A stretch of DNA of 64,000 nucleotides from Marinobacter sediminicola (GTDB lineage: Bacteria > Pseudomonadota > Gammaproteobacteria > Pseudomonadales > Oleiphilaceae). A model generated the notes under the pieces. The model made no database searches. It was not told the origin of the DNA and worked only from the letters and a program-made list of their open reading frames with translations. The stretch is from positions 248,001-312,000 of the forward strand of contig NZ_JAVIXR010000004.1 in the NCBI RefSeq assembly GCF_031157525.1, written 5' to 3'. This document shows, in pieces, positions 1 to 8,485 of the stretch (position 1 is the first letter of the stretch; each line of letters opens with the position of its first letter). A program made the translations under genes and the position numbers.

Positions 1-471
1 GATCTTCAGGTCGTCAGGGGCAGCGATCAGTGCTTCCAGACTTTTTGGTGGATTAGGCAGTTGTTCGGTATCGTAAACGAACGCAAAGTAGCCCCAGTCG
101 TAAGGTACAAACACCGGGTCTTGCCAGTTGATGGGCAGGTTCAGGGCTGAAAGATCGGTTTCGTGGTTTGCCAACAAGCCTGTTTGCCGGGTTGTTTCCA
201 TGGTGGCGGTGTCCAGACCCAGCACCACATCGGCCTGAGTGCTTTTGCCCTCAAGGCGCAGGCGTTGGAGAATGTCACCACCGCTGTCCAGTACCACATA
301 GTTGATCTGGCAGTTGCAGGTTTGCTCAAAGGCTTCCTTAACGGCTGGCCCCGGGCCCCATTCTGCGGCGAAAGAGGGGTGGGTATACACAGTAAGGATG
401 GCTGCCTTTTGGGCGTGTGCGGGCGCAAAGGCCAAAGCAAGCAGAAACAGTGCAAACGCTCGGATGAGCAT
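1..471 (-). CDS. thiB: Thiamine ABC transporter substrate-binding protein ThiB (5' part, runs off window)
   Basis: Reading the minus strand from an ATG at 469-471 gives 157 codons open to the window edge. The protein begins with a signal peptide (MLIRAFALFLLALAFAPAHA) and continues with VYTHPSF, a DSGGDILQRL segment and a DVVLGLDT segment, as in periplasmic ThiB proteins that deliver thiamine or its phosphates to ThiPQ. A good Shine-Dalgarno (GGAGGT on the minus strand) precedes the ATG. A TPP riboswitch lies directly upstream, which independently supports a thiamine role. The thiP and thiQ partners are expected beyond position 1. Family assignment is from recalled sequence features; only the N-terminal half is visible. 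Confidence 0.88.
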   Translation of the reverse strand, partial: MLIRAFALFLLALAFAPAHAQKAAILTVYTHPSFAAEWGPGPAVKEAFEQTCNCQINYVVLDSGGDILQRLRLEGKSTQADVVLGLDTATMETTRQTGLLANHETDLSALNLPINWQDPVFVPYDWGYFAFVYDTEQLPNPPKSLEALIAAPDDLKI

Positions 472-548
472 GGTGGTATAACCTCCGCAACAAGTTAAGG
501 GTGGCCATAATTGGCAGCCATGTCGCGGGCCCCACCGAGGGTGGTGAG

Positions 549-632
549 TGCTCAATCCCTTCGCCGGCATAATCCGGATCAGGTTCCGCGGGTATGGTCT
601 CAGCCCGGCATTTGCCCGGCACCCCGTTGAGT
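549..632 (-). promoter_or_regulatory. TPP (THI-box) riboswitch upstream of thiB
   Basis: On the minus strand the segment contains the conserved blocks of the thiamine pyrophosphate aptamer in order: GGGGTGCC, GCTGAGA, ACCCGCGGAACCTGATC, then a TAATGCCGGCG-like block (here TTATGCCGGCG) and AGGGA. It sits about 80 nt upstream of the thiB start. A short inverted repeat (CCACC/GGTGG, 532-544) lies between the aptamer and the gene and could be part of the expression platform. TPP binding is expected to lower thiB expression. Confidence 0.95.
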
Positions 633-688
633 TGAATAAAGTGTACCATGCTGGCGGTTGGCAATGGTAAGAGGCAAGGAGAACGCAG

Positions 689-1822
689 GTGCCAAAGTTT
701 TTACATACAGCAGACTGGCAGATGGGCCGAACCTACAGCCGGTTTGACGCCGAAGATGGCGCGGCATTGGTTGAAGCACGATATGAAGCCATCGAGCGGC
801 TGGCGGCGCTGGCCACTGAACACCAGTGCGCTGCGATATTGGTTGCAGGCGATGTGTTCGATGCCCAAACAGTGTCTGATCGCACCATCAGACGCGTGTT
901 TAATGCCACCAGAGGTTTCGCTGGCCCTTGGGTAATGCTGCCAGGCAACCACGATGCAGCACTTGCCGAGAGTGTGTGGACTCGCGCAAAGCGCCTTGGC
1001 GCCATTCCTTCGAACGTTCACCTGGCACTTGAGTCGGGTGTGACATGCTTGCCGGAGCAGGGCATTGCAGTGTTGTCTGCGCCTCTAACCCAGCGACACA
1101 CCTATGGCGACCTGACCCAGCCATTTGCTGAAATGGGAACCCCTCCCGATTTGCTTCGCATAGGTTTGGCCCACGGCAGCGTTCAAGGCTTGCTGCCGGA
1201 TGAAATTGATTCCACCAACCCCATCGCCCCCGACAGAACCACCACAGCTAATTTGGATTACCTAGCCTTGGGCGACTGGCACGGCGTTAAGCAAATAAAC
1301 GAACGAACCTGGTACAGCGGTACGCCGGAACCTGAGCGTTTTCGCAATAACGATGCCGGGTACGTGTTGATTGTTGATATCGAAAACCCCGGTGCCACAC
1401 CTCAAGTGAGCCGCCATGAAACCGCCCGCTATCAATGGCACCAGTGGCGGGAGACTCTATCTGTGCCCTCCGATCTGAACGAACTGCTGATTCGCATAGG
1501 CCAATTGCCCGAGGCTTCGGTTCTGGACCTGAAACTTACCGGCACACTCACACTGGCCGGCGACCAAAAACTGACCGAAGCACTGTCTGTCGCAGAAGCC
1601 CGCTACCGCAGTGTTACCTGTGATCGAAGTGGCTTGCAGTTGGAGCCCACCGAAGACGACATTGCCGAGTTGCGTGCAGACGGATACCTCGGGGAAGTGG
1701 TTCAAGAACTGAGGGAGAGCCAGCAGACGACTGAAGAAGATGAGGAGGCTGCCGTAGCACGGGACGCGCTCGGCATTCTTGCAGGCCTGCTCAAACCAAA
1801 AGACGCGGAGGTGGCCCAATGA
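689..1822 (+). CDS. SbcD/YhaO-type metallophosphoesterase (DNA repair exonuclease)
   Basis: A 377-residue calcineurin-like phosphoesterase. The N-terminus carries the metal-binding series FLHTADWQMGR (D and H ligands), then LVAGDVFDAQ, LPGNHDAA (GNHD signature) and a later LAHGSVQG; LALGDWHG supplies the last ligands. This matches bacterial SbcD/Mre11-like nucleases of the YhaO group. The start is a GTG with AAGGAG seven bases upstream. The stop overlaps the next gene's start (ATGA, 1819-1822), so the two are translationally coupled, and the partner is an SMC-like ATPase, as expected for a nuclease-ATPase complex that trims or resects DNA ends. The exact in vivo role is inferred from the family. 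Confidence 0.88.
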   Translation: MPKFLHTADWQMGRTYSRFDAEDGAALVEARYEAIERLAALATEHQCAAILVAGDVFDAQTVSDRTIRRVFNATRGFAGPWVMLPGNHDAALAESVWTRAKRLGAIPSNVHLALESGVTCLPEQGIAVLSAPLTQRHTYGDLTQPFAEMGTPPDLLRIGLAHGSVQGLLPDEIDSTNPIAPDRTTTANLDYLALGDWHGVKQINERTWYSGTPEPERFRNNDAGYVLIVDIENPGATPQVSRHETARYQWHQWRETLSVPSDLNELLIRIGQLPEASVLDLKLTGTLTLAGDQKLTEALSVAEARYRSVTCDRSGLQLEPTEDDIAELRADGYLGEVVQELRESQQTTEEDEEAAVARDALGILAGLLKPKDAEVAQ

Positions 1823-4467
1823 AACTCCAGCGTTTACGTGTTGAGCAGTTTCGCCAATTCAGACAAGGCCTGGAGCTGAACAGCCTGCAGCCCGGCATTA
1901 ACCTGATTCACGGCCCTAATGAATCCGGTAAAAGCACGCTGGTTCGCGCCATTCGCGCCGCCTTCTTTGATCGTTACCGGTCCAAATCCGCTGAGGAACT
2001 GGCCCCGTGGGGCGATTCTTCTGCCGCGCCAACAGTTGAACTGATATTTGAGCACGGGGGCAAGCACTGGCAACTGGACAAGCGTTTCCTTAAGCGTCAT
2101 CGCTGTGATCTGAAGGTAGATGACGAAACCTTCAGCGGCGAAGAAGCCGAAGAAAAGCTGGCCGAGTTGCTGGGCTATCAGTTCCCCAAAAAAGGCGCCA
2201 GTAAAGAGGAGCACTGGGGCATCCCGGGATTGCTTTGGGTTGAACAGGGAACCGGGCAAAACATTGAGAACGCGGTATTGCATGCCGGTGGACACCTGAA
2301 ATCCGCATTGAACAACCTGGTAGGTGAAGTCGCCAGCAGTGGCGGTGATGAAATTATCCAGGCCGTGGAGCAGCAGCGCAAAGAACTACTGACATCAACT
2401 GGGAGACCAAGAGGCGACTATCTTGAGCTCGCGAATGCTCGGGAAACACTGCAACAGCAGGTGACGGATCTGAAGTCACGGGTTGAGCAGTACCAGGCTC
2501 AAGTGGATAGATTGGGAACTCTGGCCGCTGAACATGAACAAGCCAGTCGCGAACGGCCTTGGGAAGAGGCTCGGCGCGAGATGCAGCTTGCAGAAACAAA
2601 ATACCGTGAAGTTGAGGCGCTGCAGGAGCAACAAGCTCGGGGAATCGAGTCGCAAAAGCAGATTCAACAAAACCTCTCCTTGCTTCAGCAAAGCCAGACT
2701 CACTGGCGCAACCAAAATGAACAACTTGAGTTACGCCATCAGAGCTACCTGAAGGCAAAGCAACAACTGGAGCAGGAAGAGCTCGCCAGCCCCGAGTTGG
2801 CTAAGCAGGTTGAGGCAGCTCGCAGTCAGTATCAACTTGCCAATCAAACCGTTCAGCAGGCCCATCTCAGAGATAAACGGGAGCGGCTGGAGAAAGACTG
2901 CGCCAGACTGACAGCGGATCTGGCGCAACTGAAACAACGCCAGGAAGAGGCCAAAGGTATTCAGGTTTCGCTGGATTCGGCACGGGGTGTTAAAAAGCTA
3001 AACCTCATAGATATCGGGGCATTACGAGAACTAAAGAAGAATCAACGTGAACTTGACGATGCGAATATTCGAATCCAGACCGTAGCCACCCGTGTTACCT
3101 GGAACCTGAAGCCAGGTGCATCGCTGGATCTGGATGAGCAGAGTGTTGAGGGGCAGGGTGAGAAGCTTCTGCTGGAGCAAAGCGTGCTCGCGATCCCAGG
3201 TATCGGTGACCTTGGCATTCAGCCAGGTGGCGCCGATCTTGCCAGCCTCCGACGACAGCTCGAGCGGTTGGCGCGATCTGTGACGCAGCAGCTCGCAGAT
3301 CTGGCAGTTGAGTCTGTTGAGGCGGCGGAATTGAAGCTGACGCGACTGCAAGATGCTGAATCACAGATACAGCGCTTTGATGACCTTCTGAGATCCCTGG
3401 CGCCCAAAGGCGTCGACCAGCTTGGCTCCGAGAGATCTGCGGTGGAGTCCGAACTGCTCGCCCGTACAACTGAGCTTGAAGCCCTGCCACAAGTTGAGGC
3501 GACGGGTGGTGATGCCAAGCCGCTCAGCCAAGCTGAGGCGGAGCTAAAGCAAGCGGAAGTGCGATTGACGGAAGCGGAGACCGGACAGAGGAATCAGGAA
3601 GGCCTGCTACATAAAGCCCGCTACGTTAGCGAAACAGCGTTACGGGAATGGCAACGATTGCAGGATGAGCTGAACAGCCCTGAGCGCCAATCACAGATAG
3701 AAGGGATAGCTCGCGATATTGCTACTGCCAAAAAGCAGAACGCAGAACTCGCAGCTTCTTTGAAAGACCGTGAAACCTTGATTCGTGAAGCTCGTCCAGA
3801 GCTTTTGAAGCAAGACATAACGCGTTACCGCGCTACTGCTGAGCACCAGGAAGCTGCCCAACAGAAGCGGGCCCTGGAACTGAGCGAAATTCGTGCAAGG
3901 CTTGAAGCCTGGGGTGCAGAGGGGCTTGAAGAGAAACATAACGAACTGGTTGCCGAGTTGGAGCACGCCAACCGCCGATATCTGGAACTCGATAGACGAG
4001 CAAAAGCGTTGGACTTGCTTCTGAACCTGTTAATTGAGAAGCGACAGGCACTCACTCGGCGGTTGCAGGCCCCGCTGCAGAAACATCTCGATCATTACCT
4101 GACTGTTCTGTTCCCCGAAGCCAGCCTGGAAGTAGACGAAAACCTGATGCCCGGCAAATTCAGCCGAGGCAGCGAGCTGGGGCAAATGGCCGAGCTTAGC
4201 TTTGGTGCCAGAGAACAGATGGGACTGATCAGCCGCCTGGCCTATGCAGACCTGTTGCAGGAAGCAGGGCGACCCACGCTGATCATTCTGGATGATACCC
4301 TTGTGCACAGCGACGCAGGGCGCCTGGACGGCATGAAGCGCATCCTGTTTGACGCAGCCACACGCCACCAGATACTGTTGTTTACCTGTCATCCGGAAAA
4401 ATGGCGGGATCTGGGCGTTGAGCCAAGAGACCTCGAAGCACTGAAGATTCAGAGTGTTTCTGGTTAA
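1819..4467 (+). CDS. SbcC/YhaN-like SMC-type ATPase
   Basis: An 882-residue protein with an ABC/SMC ATPase split by a long coiled coil. The Walker A motif is at residues 32-40 (GPNESGKST), a Q/E/L/R-rich coiled coil spans roughly 190-770, and the C-terminal half-site has LSFGAREQMGLISRLAYADL (signature region) and a Walker B LIILDDTLVHSD. The protein is shorter than E. coli SbcC (about 1050 residues) and shows no obvious central CxxC zinc hook, consistent with the YhaN-like subgroup. It overlaps the upstream phosphoesterase by 4 nt. Expected to form the ATPase half of a DNA-end-processing complex. Confidence 0.85.
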   Translation: MKLQRLRVEQFRQFRQGLELNSLQPGINLIHGPNESGKSTLVRAIRAAFFDRYRSKSAEELAPWGDSSAAPTVELIFEHGGKHWQLDKRFLKRHRCDLKVDDETFSGEEAEEKLAELLGYQFPKKGASKEEHWGIPGLLWVEQGTGQNIENAVLHAGGHLKSALNNLVGEVASSGGDEIIQAVEQQRKELLTSTGRPRGDYLELANARETLQQQVTDLKSRVEQYQAQVDRLGTLAAEHEQASRERPWEEARREMQLAETKYREVEALQEQQARGIESQKQIQQNLSLLQQSQTHWRNQNEQLELRHQSYLKAKQQLEQEELASPELAKQVEAARSQYQLANQTVQQAHLRDKRERLEKDCARLTADLAQLKQRQEEAKGIQVSLDSARGVKKLNLIDIGALRELKKNQRELDDANIRIQTVATRVTWNLKPGASLDLDEQSVEGQGEKLLLEQSVLAIPGIGDLGIQPGGADLASLRRQLERLARSVTQQLADLAVESVEAAELKLTRLQDAESQIQRFDDLLRSLAPKGVDQLGSERSAVESELLARTTELEALPQVEATGGDAKPLSQAEAELKQAEVRLTEAETGQRNQEGLLHKARYVSETALREWQRLQDELNSPERQSQIEGIARDIATAKKQNAELAASLKDRETLIREARPELLKQDITRYRATAEHQEAAQQKRALELSEIRARLEAWGAEGLEEKHNELVAELEHANRRYLELDRRAKALDLLLNLLIEKRQALTRRLQAPLQKHLDHYLTVLFPEASLEVDENLMPGKFSRGSELGQMAELSFGAREQMGLISRLAYADLLQEAGRPTLIILDDTLVHSDAGRLDGMKRILFDAATRHQILLFTCHPEKWRDLGVEPRDLEALKIQSVSG

Positions 4468-4513
4468 AAAACGCTCAAAAACATCCGTTAAAACAAAAAC
4501 TTAAAAAAAGGTA

Positions 4514-4541
4514 TTGACGAAAGGGCCGTAATCCGTAGAAT
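4514..4541 (+). promoter_or_regulatory. Candidate sigma70 promoter for the tRNA-Gly/tRNA-Cys pair
   Basis: TTGACG (4514-4519), a 16-bp spacer and TAGAAT (4536-4541) lie 39 bp before the mature tRNA-Gly. Boxes and spacing are close to consensus. Called by eye only. Confidence 0.6.
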
Positions 4542-4580
4542 ACGCATCCGTTGTCGGGGCATTGCTTCGATACGCTTGAA

Positions 4581-4656
4581 GCGGGAATAGCTCAGTTGGT
4601 AGAGCGCAACCTTGCCAAGGTTGAGGTCGCGAGTTCGAATCTCGTTTCCCGCTCCA
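4581..4656 (+). tRNA. tRNA-Gly (anticodon GCC)
   Basis: A 76-nt cloverleaf: acceptor GCGGGAA pairs with TTCCCGC, the D arm contains AGCTCAGTTGGTAGAGC, the anticodon loop reads TTGCCAA (GCC), the T arm contains GGTTCGAATC-like sequence (AGTTCGAATCT), and the 3' CCA is encoded. Cotranscription with the tRNA-Cys 63 nt downstream is likely. Confidence 0.97.
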
Positions 4657-4719
4657 ATTTCTTCAAGTCTCTCAATGCCAACCTGAGAGCACAAAGACTC
4701 GATTCCTTCGATCTTTTTA

Positions 4720-4793
4720 GGCGCGGTGGCAGAGTGGTCATGCAGCGGACTGCAACTCCGCGTACGCCGGTTCGATTCCGACCCGCGCCTCCA
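4720..4793 (+). tRNA. tRNA-Cys (anticodon GCA)
   Basis: A 74-nt cloverleaf: acceptor GGCGCGG pairs with CCGCGCC, the D arm is GGCAGAGTGGTCATGCA, the anticodon loop is ACTGCAACT (GCA), the T arm has GGTTCGATTCC, and CCA is encoded. In many gammaproteobacteria Gly-Cys-Leu tRNAs sit together behind pgsA; here neither a Leu tRNA nor pgsA is present nearby. Confidence 0.97.
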
Positions 4794-4890
4794 TTATTTC
4801 TCCATAGTTTTCAGTTGCTCCACCTTTCAGCCTAGTTGTGCACTACACGAATCTGGCTCGGTTTTACTCGAGTTAACCCTGTGTGTTTAT

Positions 4891-5502
4891 TCACCCGTTC
4901 AATAAAGTCCCGCCCCAGATCACAAGTACCACTACGGTAACGGCGATGGCTGCCGATACTTTGTGGCGTTCGAAAATAGCCTGGGCTTTGTTGCCCGCAA
5001 TGAAAACCAGCAGCCCCAAACCATAGTATCTCAGTGCCCGTGACAAGGCAGACGCTAAAATAAACAAGAAGAAAGAGTAGCTCGTTGCGCCAGCTGCCAG
5101 CATGGCGATCTGAAACGGAATCGGAATAACGCCTACGCTCAGGATAAACCAGAACCCGTCCTCCTCCATTCGCATACGCACGTGCTCGAATTGCTCGGGT
5201 GTGGAGACCAGCTCTACGAGTTGCTGTCCAACGGCATCAAACACGAAGTAACCAACGAAATAGCCTACCGTCGCGCCGGCCAGGCAGCCGAGCAGGGCAA
5301 TCGTGCTGAGAATAAATATCTGGCTGCGGCGAGCCTGCATCAGGGGAATGAGGATGGCTTCCAGCGGGATGGGAATGATGATGGATTCGAGAAAGGACGC
5401 AATTCCTAGCCCCCAGAACGCGTGGCGTGAGTATACCAGGCGTTTAGTCAGACTTTTAAAGCGGTCCCGTCCCCGGTAAGTATCTGAGCTCGCGTCGTTC
5501 AT
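4891..5502 (-). CDS. YqaA-like VTT/SNARE-associated membrane protein (DedA superfamily)
   Basis: About 203 residues from the ATG at 5500-5502; a GTG five codons upstream (5517) is the alternative. The sequence FWGLGIASFLESIIIPIPLE with PIPLEAIL is typical of YqaA/DedA-like VTT proteins, followed by LLGCLAGATVGYFVGYFVFD and further hydrophobic helices (four to five in total), ending in LVIWGGTLL. The family is proposed to act as membrane or lipid transporters; a specific substrate cannot be read from sequence. It is divergent from the tRNAs and codirectional with the sensor gene behind it. Confidence 0.8.
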   Translation of the reverse strand: MNDASSDTYRGRDRFKSLTKRLVYSRHAFWGLGIASFLESIIIPIPLEAILIPLMQARRSQIFILSTIALLGCLAGATVGYFVGYFVFDAVGQQLVELVSTPEQFEHVRMRMEEDGFWFILSVGVIPIPFQIAMLAAGATSYSFFLFILASALSRALRYYGLGLLVFIAGNKAQAIFERHKVSAAIAVTVVVLVIWGGTLLNG

Positions 5503-5538
5503 TGCGTCGCCTTTCACTCTTTGTATGGCGCAGGCTTG

Positions 5539-7584
5539 TTATGTGCCAACGTTCTGTTGCGAGTTTGCTTTGGCTCGATACCAACGCTCAAACTCCTCGC
5601 CGGAAATGGGTTTGCAAAATAGGAAGCCTTGGGCCTGTGTACCACGAGCGGCTCGCTGGTTATGGGGCAGCAAGTGCGCAGCGTATTCGAACAGCATCGC
5701 GCGATTCGGCAAGCCCGTTAAGGGATCGTGCAATGATGCATGACGTATTTCCTCGTCGACCCGTTTACGCTCGGTGATGTCCCGGAAAAATACCGCAAGC
5801 CCGCCATTAATAGCAGGGTAGGCTCTTATTTCCAGCCAGACTTGAGTGCCATTAGGAGTTAAATGGGGCACCTCGGCTGTACTCGACTTTCGGGTTTGCA
5901 TGACTCGAAGATACAATTCTTCCACTGCAGTGCCTTTGAGTTCTGGCCAGACCTCCCAATGGTTCCTTCCAACGACATCAAAACTACTGAGTTGAGAGAT
6001 GCGCGACGCTTCTGCGTTAAAATGGGTCGTGATCCAGTCGGCAGATATTGAAGCGAAACCTTCCGTCATGCTGTTCAGAATGTATTCGCTGTAATCGCGC
6101 TCGCGTCGAAGCTCCGCCTGGGCACGAGCAGATTCGATAGCGGCCCAGGTGCGGTCCACTACGTCTTCGGCCAACGCAATCTCTTGTGCTGACCAGTGAT
6201 GGACTTTGGAGTCGTGGAGCCCCAGCAATACTTGCAACGAACCGGCTTTCAAGACCGGCACTGCGAGTACGGCCTTAATGTCCCTGTCCAGATATGCCTG
6301 GGCGTAGCCGGCAGATCGGTTGTCCGTGGTTGCGTCACCAAGAACAAAAGGGTTTCCACTCTTAACCTGAGACGCAACCTCGGGTCCAAAATCCTCCAGC
6401 CGGATTTCTGCACCAGCCATTGAATCTGCGCCTTCCGTTGTCCAGCCGGGCCGTATAATTACGGCGTCGCCCGCCTTTGTGAAATCGCCGTAAAACACGC
6501 GAGTAACGCCCAGAAACCGGCCAAGTAGTTCCGTTGCCGCAGCCGCGATCTCATTCGGATCCACGAGGGTGCGTAACCGGTCGGTCAGTTTCAACCGGAA
6601 ACTTTTACGTTGTTCGATCGCCTTGAGCCTACGCAAGGTGTCTGCCAGCTCGTTGTTGACTCGCTCGAGTTCCTCCTGAGTCTGCACCTGCTCGGTTACA
6701 TCGATACCTTCAGCAAAGATCGCGCTGACTTGGTCATCTGCACCAAATACCGGCCGATACACAAAGTTAAGAATGCGTTCTTTAGCTGGCCTATCCGGAT
6801 CTGCTTGTATTCTGTACCTGGCTCGGTCTGCGGTGTAAGGCTCTCCTGTAGCAAAGACGCGATCCAGAATACGCACAAAGCCTTGCTCCTTCGCATCAGG
6901 CAGTGCTTCAGATACAAATCGGCCCAAAATTGGCCGATGGCCCACTACCTGGTCGTGACTCGGGTTGGAAAGTTCAAACCGGTGATTTGGACCGCTCATT
7001 AACGCCATAAACGTTGAAGCTTTGTTGAACATCTGGGTCAATTGCTCACACTTTACGTCGAGCATTTGATTGGCGTTGGCGAGGTCCGACACTTCATTAC
7101 AGGTTACCAGTACCCCGCCCAAACCGTAGGGAGCACTCAGGTCGTCTACCGGGGTGAAATCATAGATCCACTGGATACTCTCTTGCTGACCATGGCGGGT
7201 AGTAGGAATCGCACGGTTGATTTGTCTGATTGAGCCTTTGCCGGTGAGGACTTGCTCAAACTCCGAGCCGATCATGTGCCAGATGTCCCTCCATACTTCC
7301 CTGGCAGGTTGTGCCAGAGAGCCCGGGTGCTGGCGAGGGCCAAGGGACTGACTGAAAGCATCGTTGTAGATGCAGATGCCATGCTCACCCCACAACACCG
7401 CCATCGGCTGTGTTGAACTGAGCACCAGGCTCACAACAGTACGCAAGGATTGTGACCACTCATGGGGCCAGCCGCACACGCTCTCCGTCCAATTATGATC
7501 GCGTATTAAACGACCCATCTCGCCCCCGCCTGCGAGAAAATCCCGCGACGGCGTTGCCGTTTTGCATTCTTGGTCTGATCTCAT
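5539..7584 (-). CDS. Multi-PAS/GAF sensor with internally deleted GGDEF-EAL output
   Basis: A 681-residue soluble sensor. Residues about 15-165 (DFLAGGGEMGRLIRDHNW onwards) form the N-terminal PAS seen in many hybrid kinases, a second PAS spans about 190-300, a GAF about 345-490, and a third PAS about 505-610. The end is odd. Residues 619-648 are the first 30 residues of a GGDEF domain (HDPLTGLPNRAMLFEY), but residue 649 onward (TQAQGFLFCKPISGEEFERW) is the extreme C-terminus of an EAL domain. Both active sites (GGDEF and EAL motifs) are missing while the frame is kept, with the junction near 5640. It is therefore unlikely to make or degrade c-di-GMP. It may be a decayed gene, a sensor-only adaptor, or an assembly collapse. 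Confidence 0.82.
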   Translation of the reverse strand: MRSDQECKTATPSRDFLAGGGEMGRLIRDHNWTESVCGWPHEWSQSLRTVVSLVLSSTQPMAVLWGEHGICIYNDAFSQSLGPRQHPGSLAQPAREVWRDIWHMIGSEFEQVLTGKGSIRQINRAIPTTRHGQQESIQWIYDFTPVDDLSAPYGLGGVLVTCNEVSDLANANQMLDVKCEQLTQMFNKASTFMALMSGPNHRFELSNPSHDQVVGHRPILGRFVSEALPDAKEQGFVRILDRVFATGEPYTADRARYRIQADPDRPAKERILNFVYRPVFGADDQVSAIFAEGIDVTEQVQTQEELERVNNELADTLRRLKAIEQRKSFRLKLTDRLRTLVDPNEIAAAATELLGRFLGVTRVFYGDFTKAGDAVIIRPGWTTEGADSMAGAEIRLEDFGPEVASQVKSGNPFVLGDATTDNRSAGYAQAYLDRDIKAVLAVPVLKAGSLQVLLGLHDSKVHHWSAQEIALAEDVVDRTWAAIESARAQAELRRERDYSEYILNSMTEGFASISADWITTHFNAEASRISQLSSFDVVGRNHWEVWPELKGTAVEELYLRVMQTRKSSTAEVPHLTPNGTQVWLEIRAYPAINGGLAVFFRDITERKRVDEEIRHASLHDPLTGLPNRAMLFEYAAHLLPHNQRAARGTQAQGFLFCKPISGEEFERWYRAKANSQQNVGT

Positions 7585-7727
7585 CCGATTTGAGTCTCCC
7601 GAAAGAATCTAAAATCCATGTTATCGTTTTTGCCAAGTCTAAGTGTAGGTTTGAGCTACTGGTGTTACCAATGAATAATCCGGCATTCACGAATTCACGG
7701 GCGCAAAGTCGAGCAAGCTTTCTATCA

Positions 7728-8270
7728 CTATTCTTTGGAAAGTACTTCAAGGAGGCGTGCGCAGAATGCGTCCAGATCCTGTGGGTTGCGGCTGGTAATC
7801 AGCCCGTTATCATTGCACACTTTTTCATCGACCCACGCCGCGCCGGCATTTTGGATGTCGGTTTTCAAACTCGGGAATGAGGTTAGAGTCCTTCCTTTGA
7901 TTACATCTGCTTCGATGAGCAGCCAAGGCGCATGGCAAATTGCGGCAACCGGTTTGTGGCTGTTGAAAAAGTGCTTTACGAAAGAAATAGCGTCATTGTC
8001 CAGTCGCAGAGCGTCTGGATTGGCAACACCACCAGGTAACACCAGTGCATCGTAGTCATTGGCGGTCACTTCACTTACTACTTTATCTACGGAAAAACTG
8101 TGAGCTCTGTCGAGGTGGTGAAACGCATCGATCTCCCCCTGTTTTAAAGATACCAAGTGTAGAGAGGCTCCGGCACCTTGCAGGTCTTTCCAGGGGCGGG
8201 TCAGTTCGCTTTGCTCAACACCGTGAGTAGCGAGAAAGGCCACTATCTTACCATTCAGTGGTGCGTCCAT
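7728..8270 (-). CDS. DJ-1/PfpI family protein (YhbO-like)
   Basis: 180 residues with the PfpI/DJ-1 fold landmarks: DALVLPGG (about 74-81), the nucleophile elbow AAICHAPWLL with Cys112 followed by His113, and a late GLITSRNPQDLDAF segment typical of YhbO-type proteins. Family members are stress proteins with proposed deglycase or chaperone activity; the exact reaction is debated. Start ATG at 8270 has AAGGAG nine bases upstream. Location next to catalase HPII and other stress genes fits a protective role. Confidence 0.88.
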   Translation of the reverse strand: MDAPLNGKIVAFLATHGVEQSELTRPWKDLQGAGASLHLVSLKQGEIDAFHHLDRAHSFSVDKVVSEVTANDYDALVLPGGVANPDALRLDNDAISFVKHFFNSHKPVAAICHAPWLLIEADVIKGRTLTSFPSLKTDIQNAGAAWVDEKVCNDNGLITSRNPQDLDAFCARLLEVLSKE

Positions 8271-8337
8271 AGTCGGGTGCTCCTTTAATGCTGAATGAAA
8301 TAAATTTTTATAACATCTTAGTATTCGTTGTTAGAAG

Positions 8338-8410
8338 CCGCCAACGCGTAGGCAAATCAGAGTAGGGCGTTGCTCAACGCACTGATGAGAAATGAGGGCA
8401 ACGTTGGCGG
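8338..8410. repeat. Nested inverted repeat upstream of the PfpI gene
   Basis: Outer arms CCGCCAACG (8338-8346) and CGTTGGCGG (8402-8410) are perfect complements and enclose an inner perfect hairpin GCGTTG-CT-CAACGC (about 8367-8380). It lies between the end of katE and the start of the PfpI gene, so it could fold in the PfpI leader RNA. Function unknown. Confidence 0.55.
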
Positions 8411-8434
8411 GCATGTTTTCAAATCGATAATGTC

Positions 8435-8471
8435 CCATCATTCTGACTGGTGGCGTCAATCAGAATGATGG
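8435..8471. terminator. Inverted repeat after katE, probable terminator
   Basis: Perfect 12-bp stem: CCATCATTCTGA (8435-8446) and TCAGAATGATGG (8460-8471) with a 13-nt loop, 14 bp beyond the katE stop on the minus strand. There is no T-run, so the call rests on position and stem strength only. Confidence 0.5.
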
Positions 8472-8485
8472 CTGTGTTTGGGAAG

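Noticed and set aside
163..498. Plus-strand ORF opposite thiB
   Set aside because: It is the antisense of a well-supported signal-peptide protein with its own riboswitch and has no family features.
4581..4793. tRNA-associated integration site for a genomic island
   Set aside because: No integrase, direct repeat of a tRNA end or island-like genes were seen next to the tRNAs.
8338..8410. Integron attC-like site
   Set aside because: The arms do not fit the RYYYAAC/GTTRRRY core sites and no integron integrase or cassette array is present.
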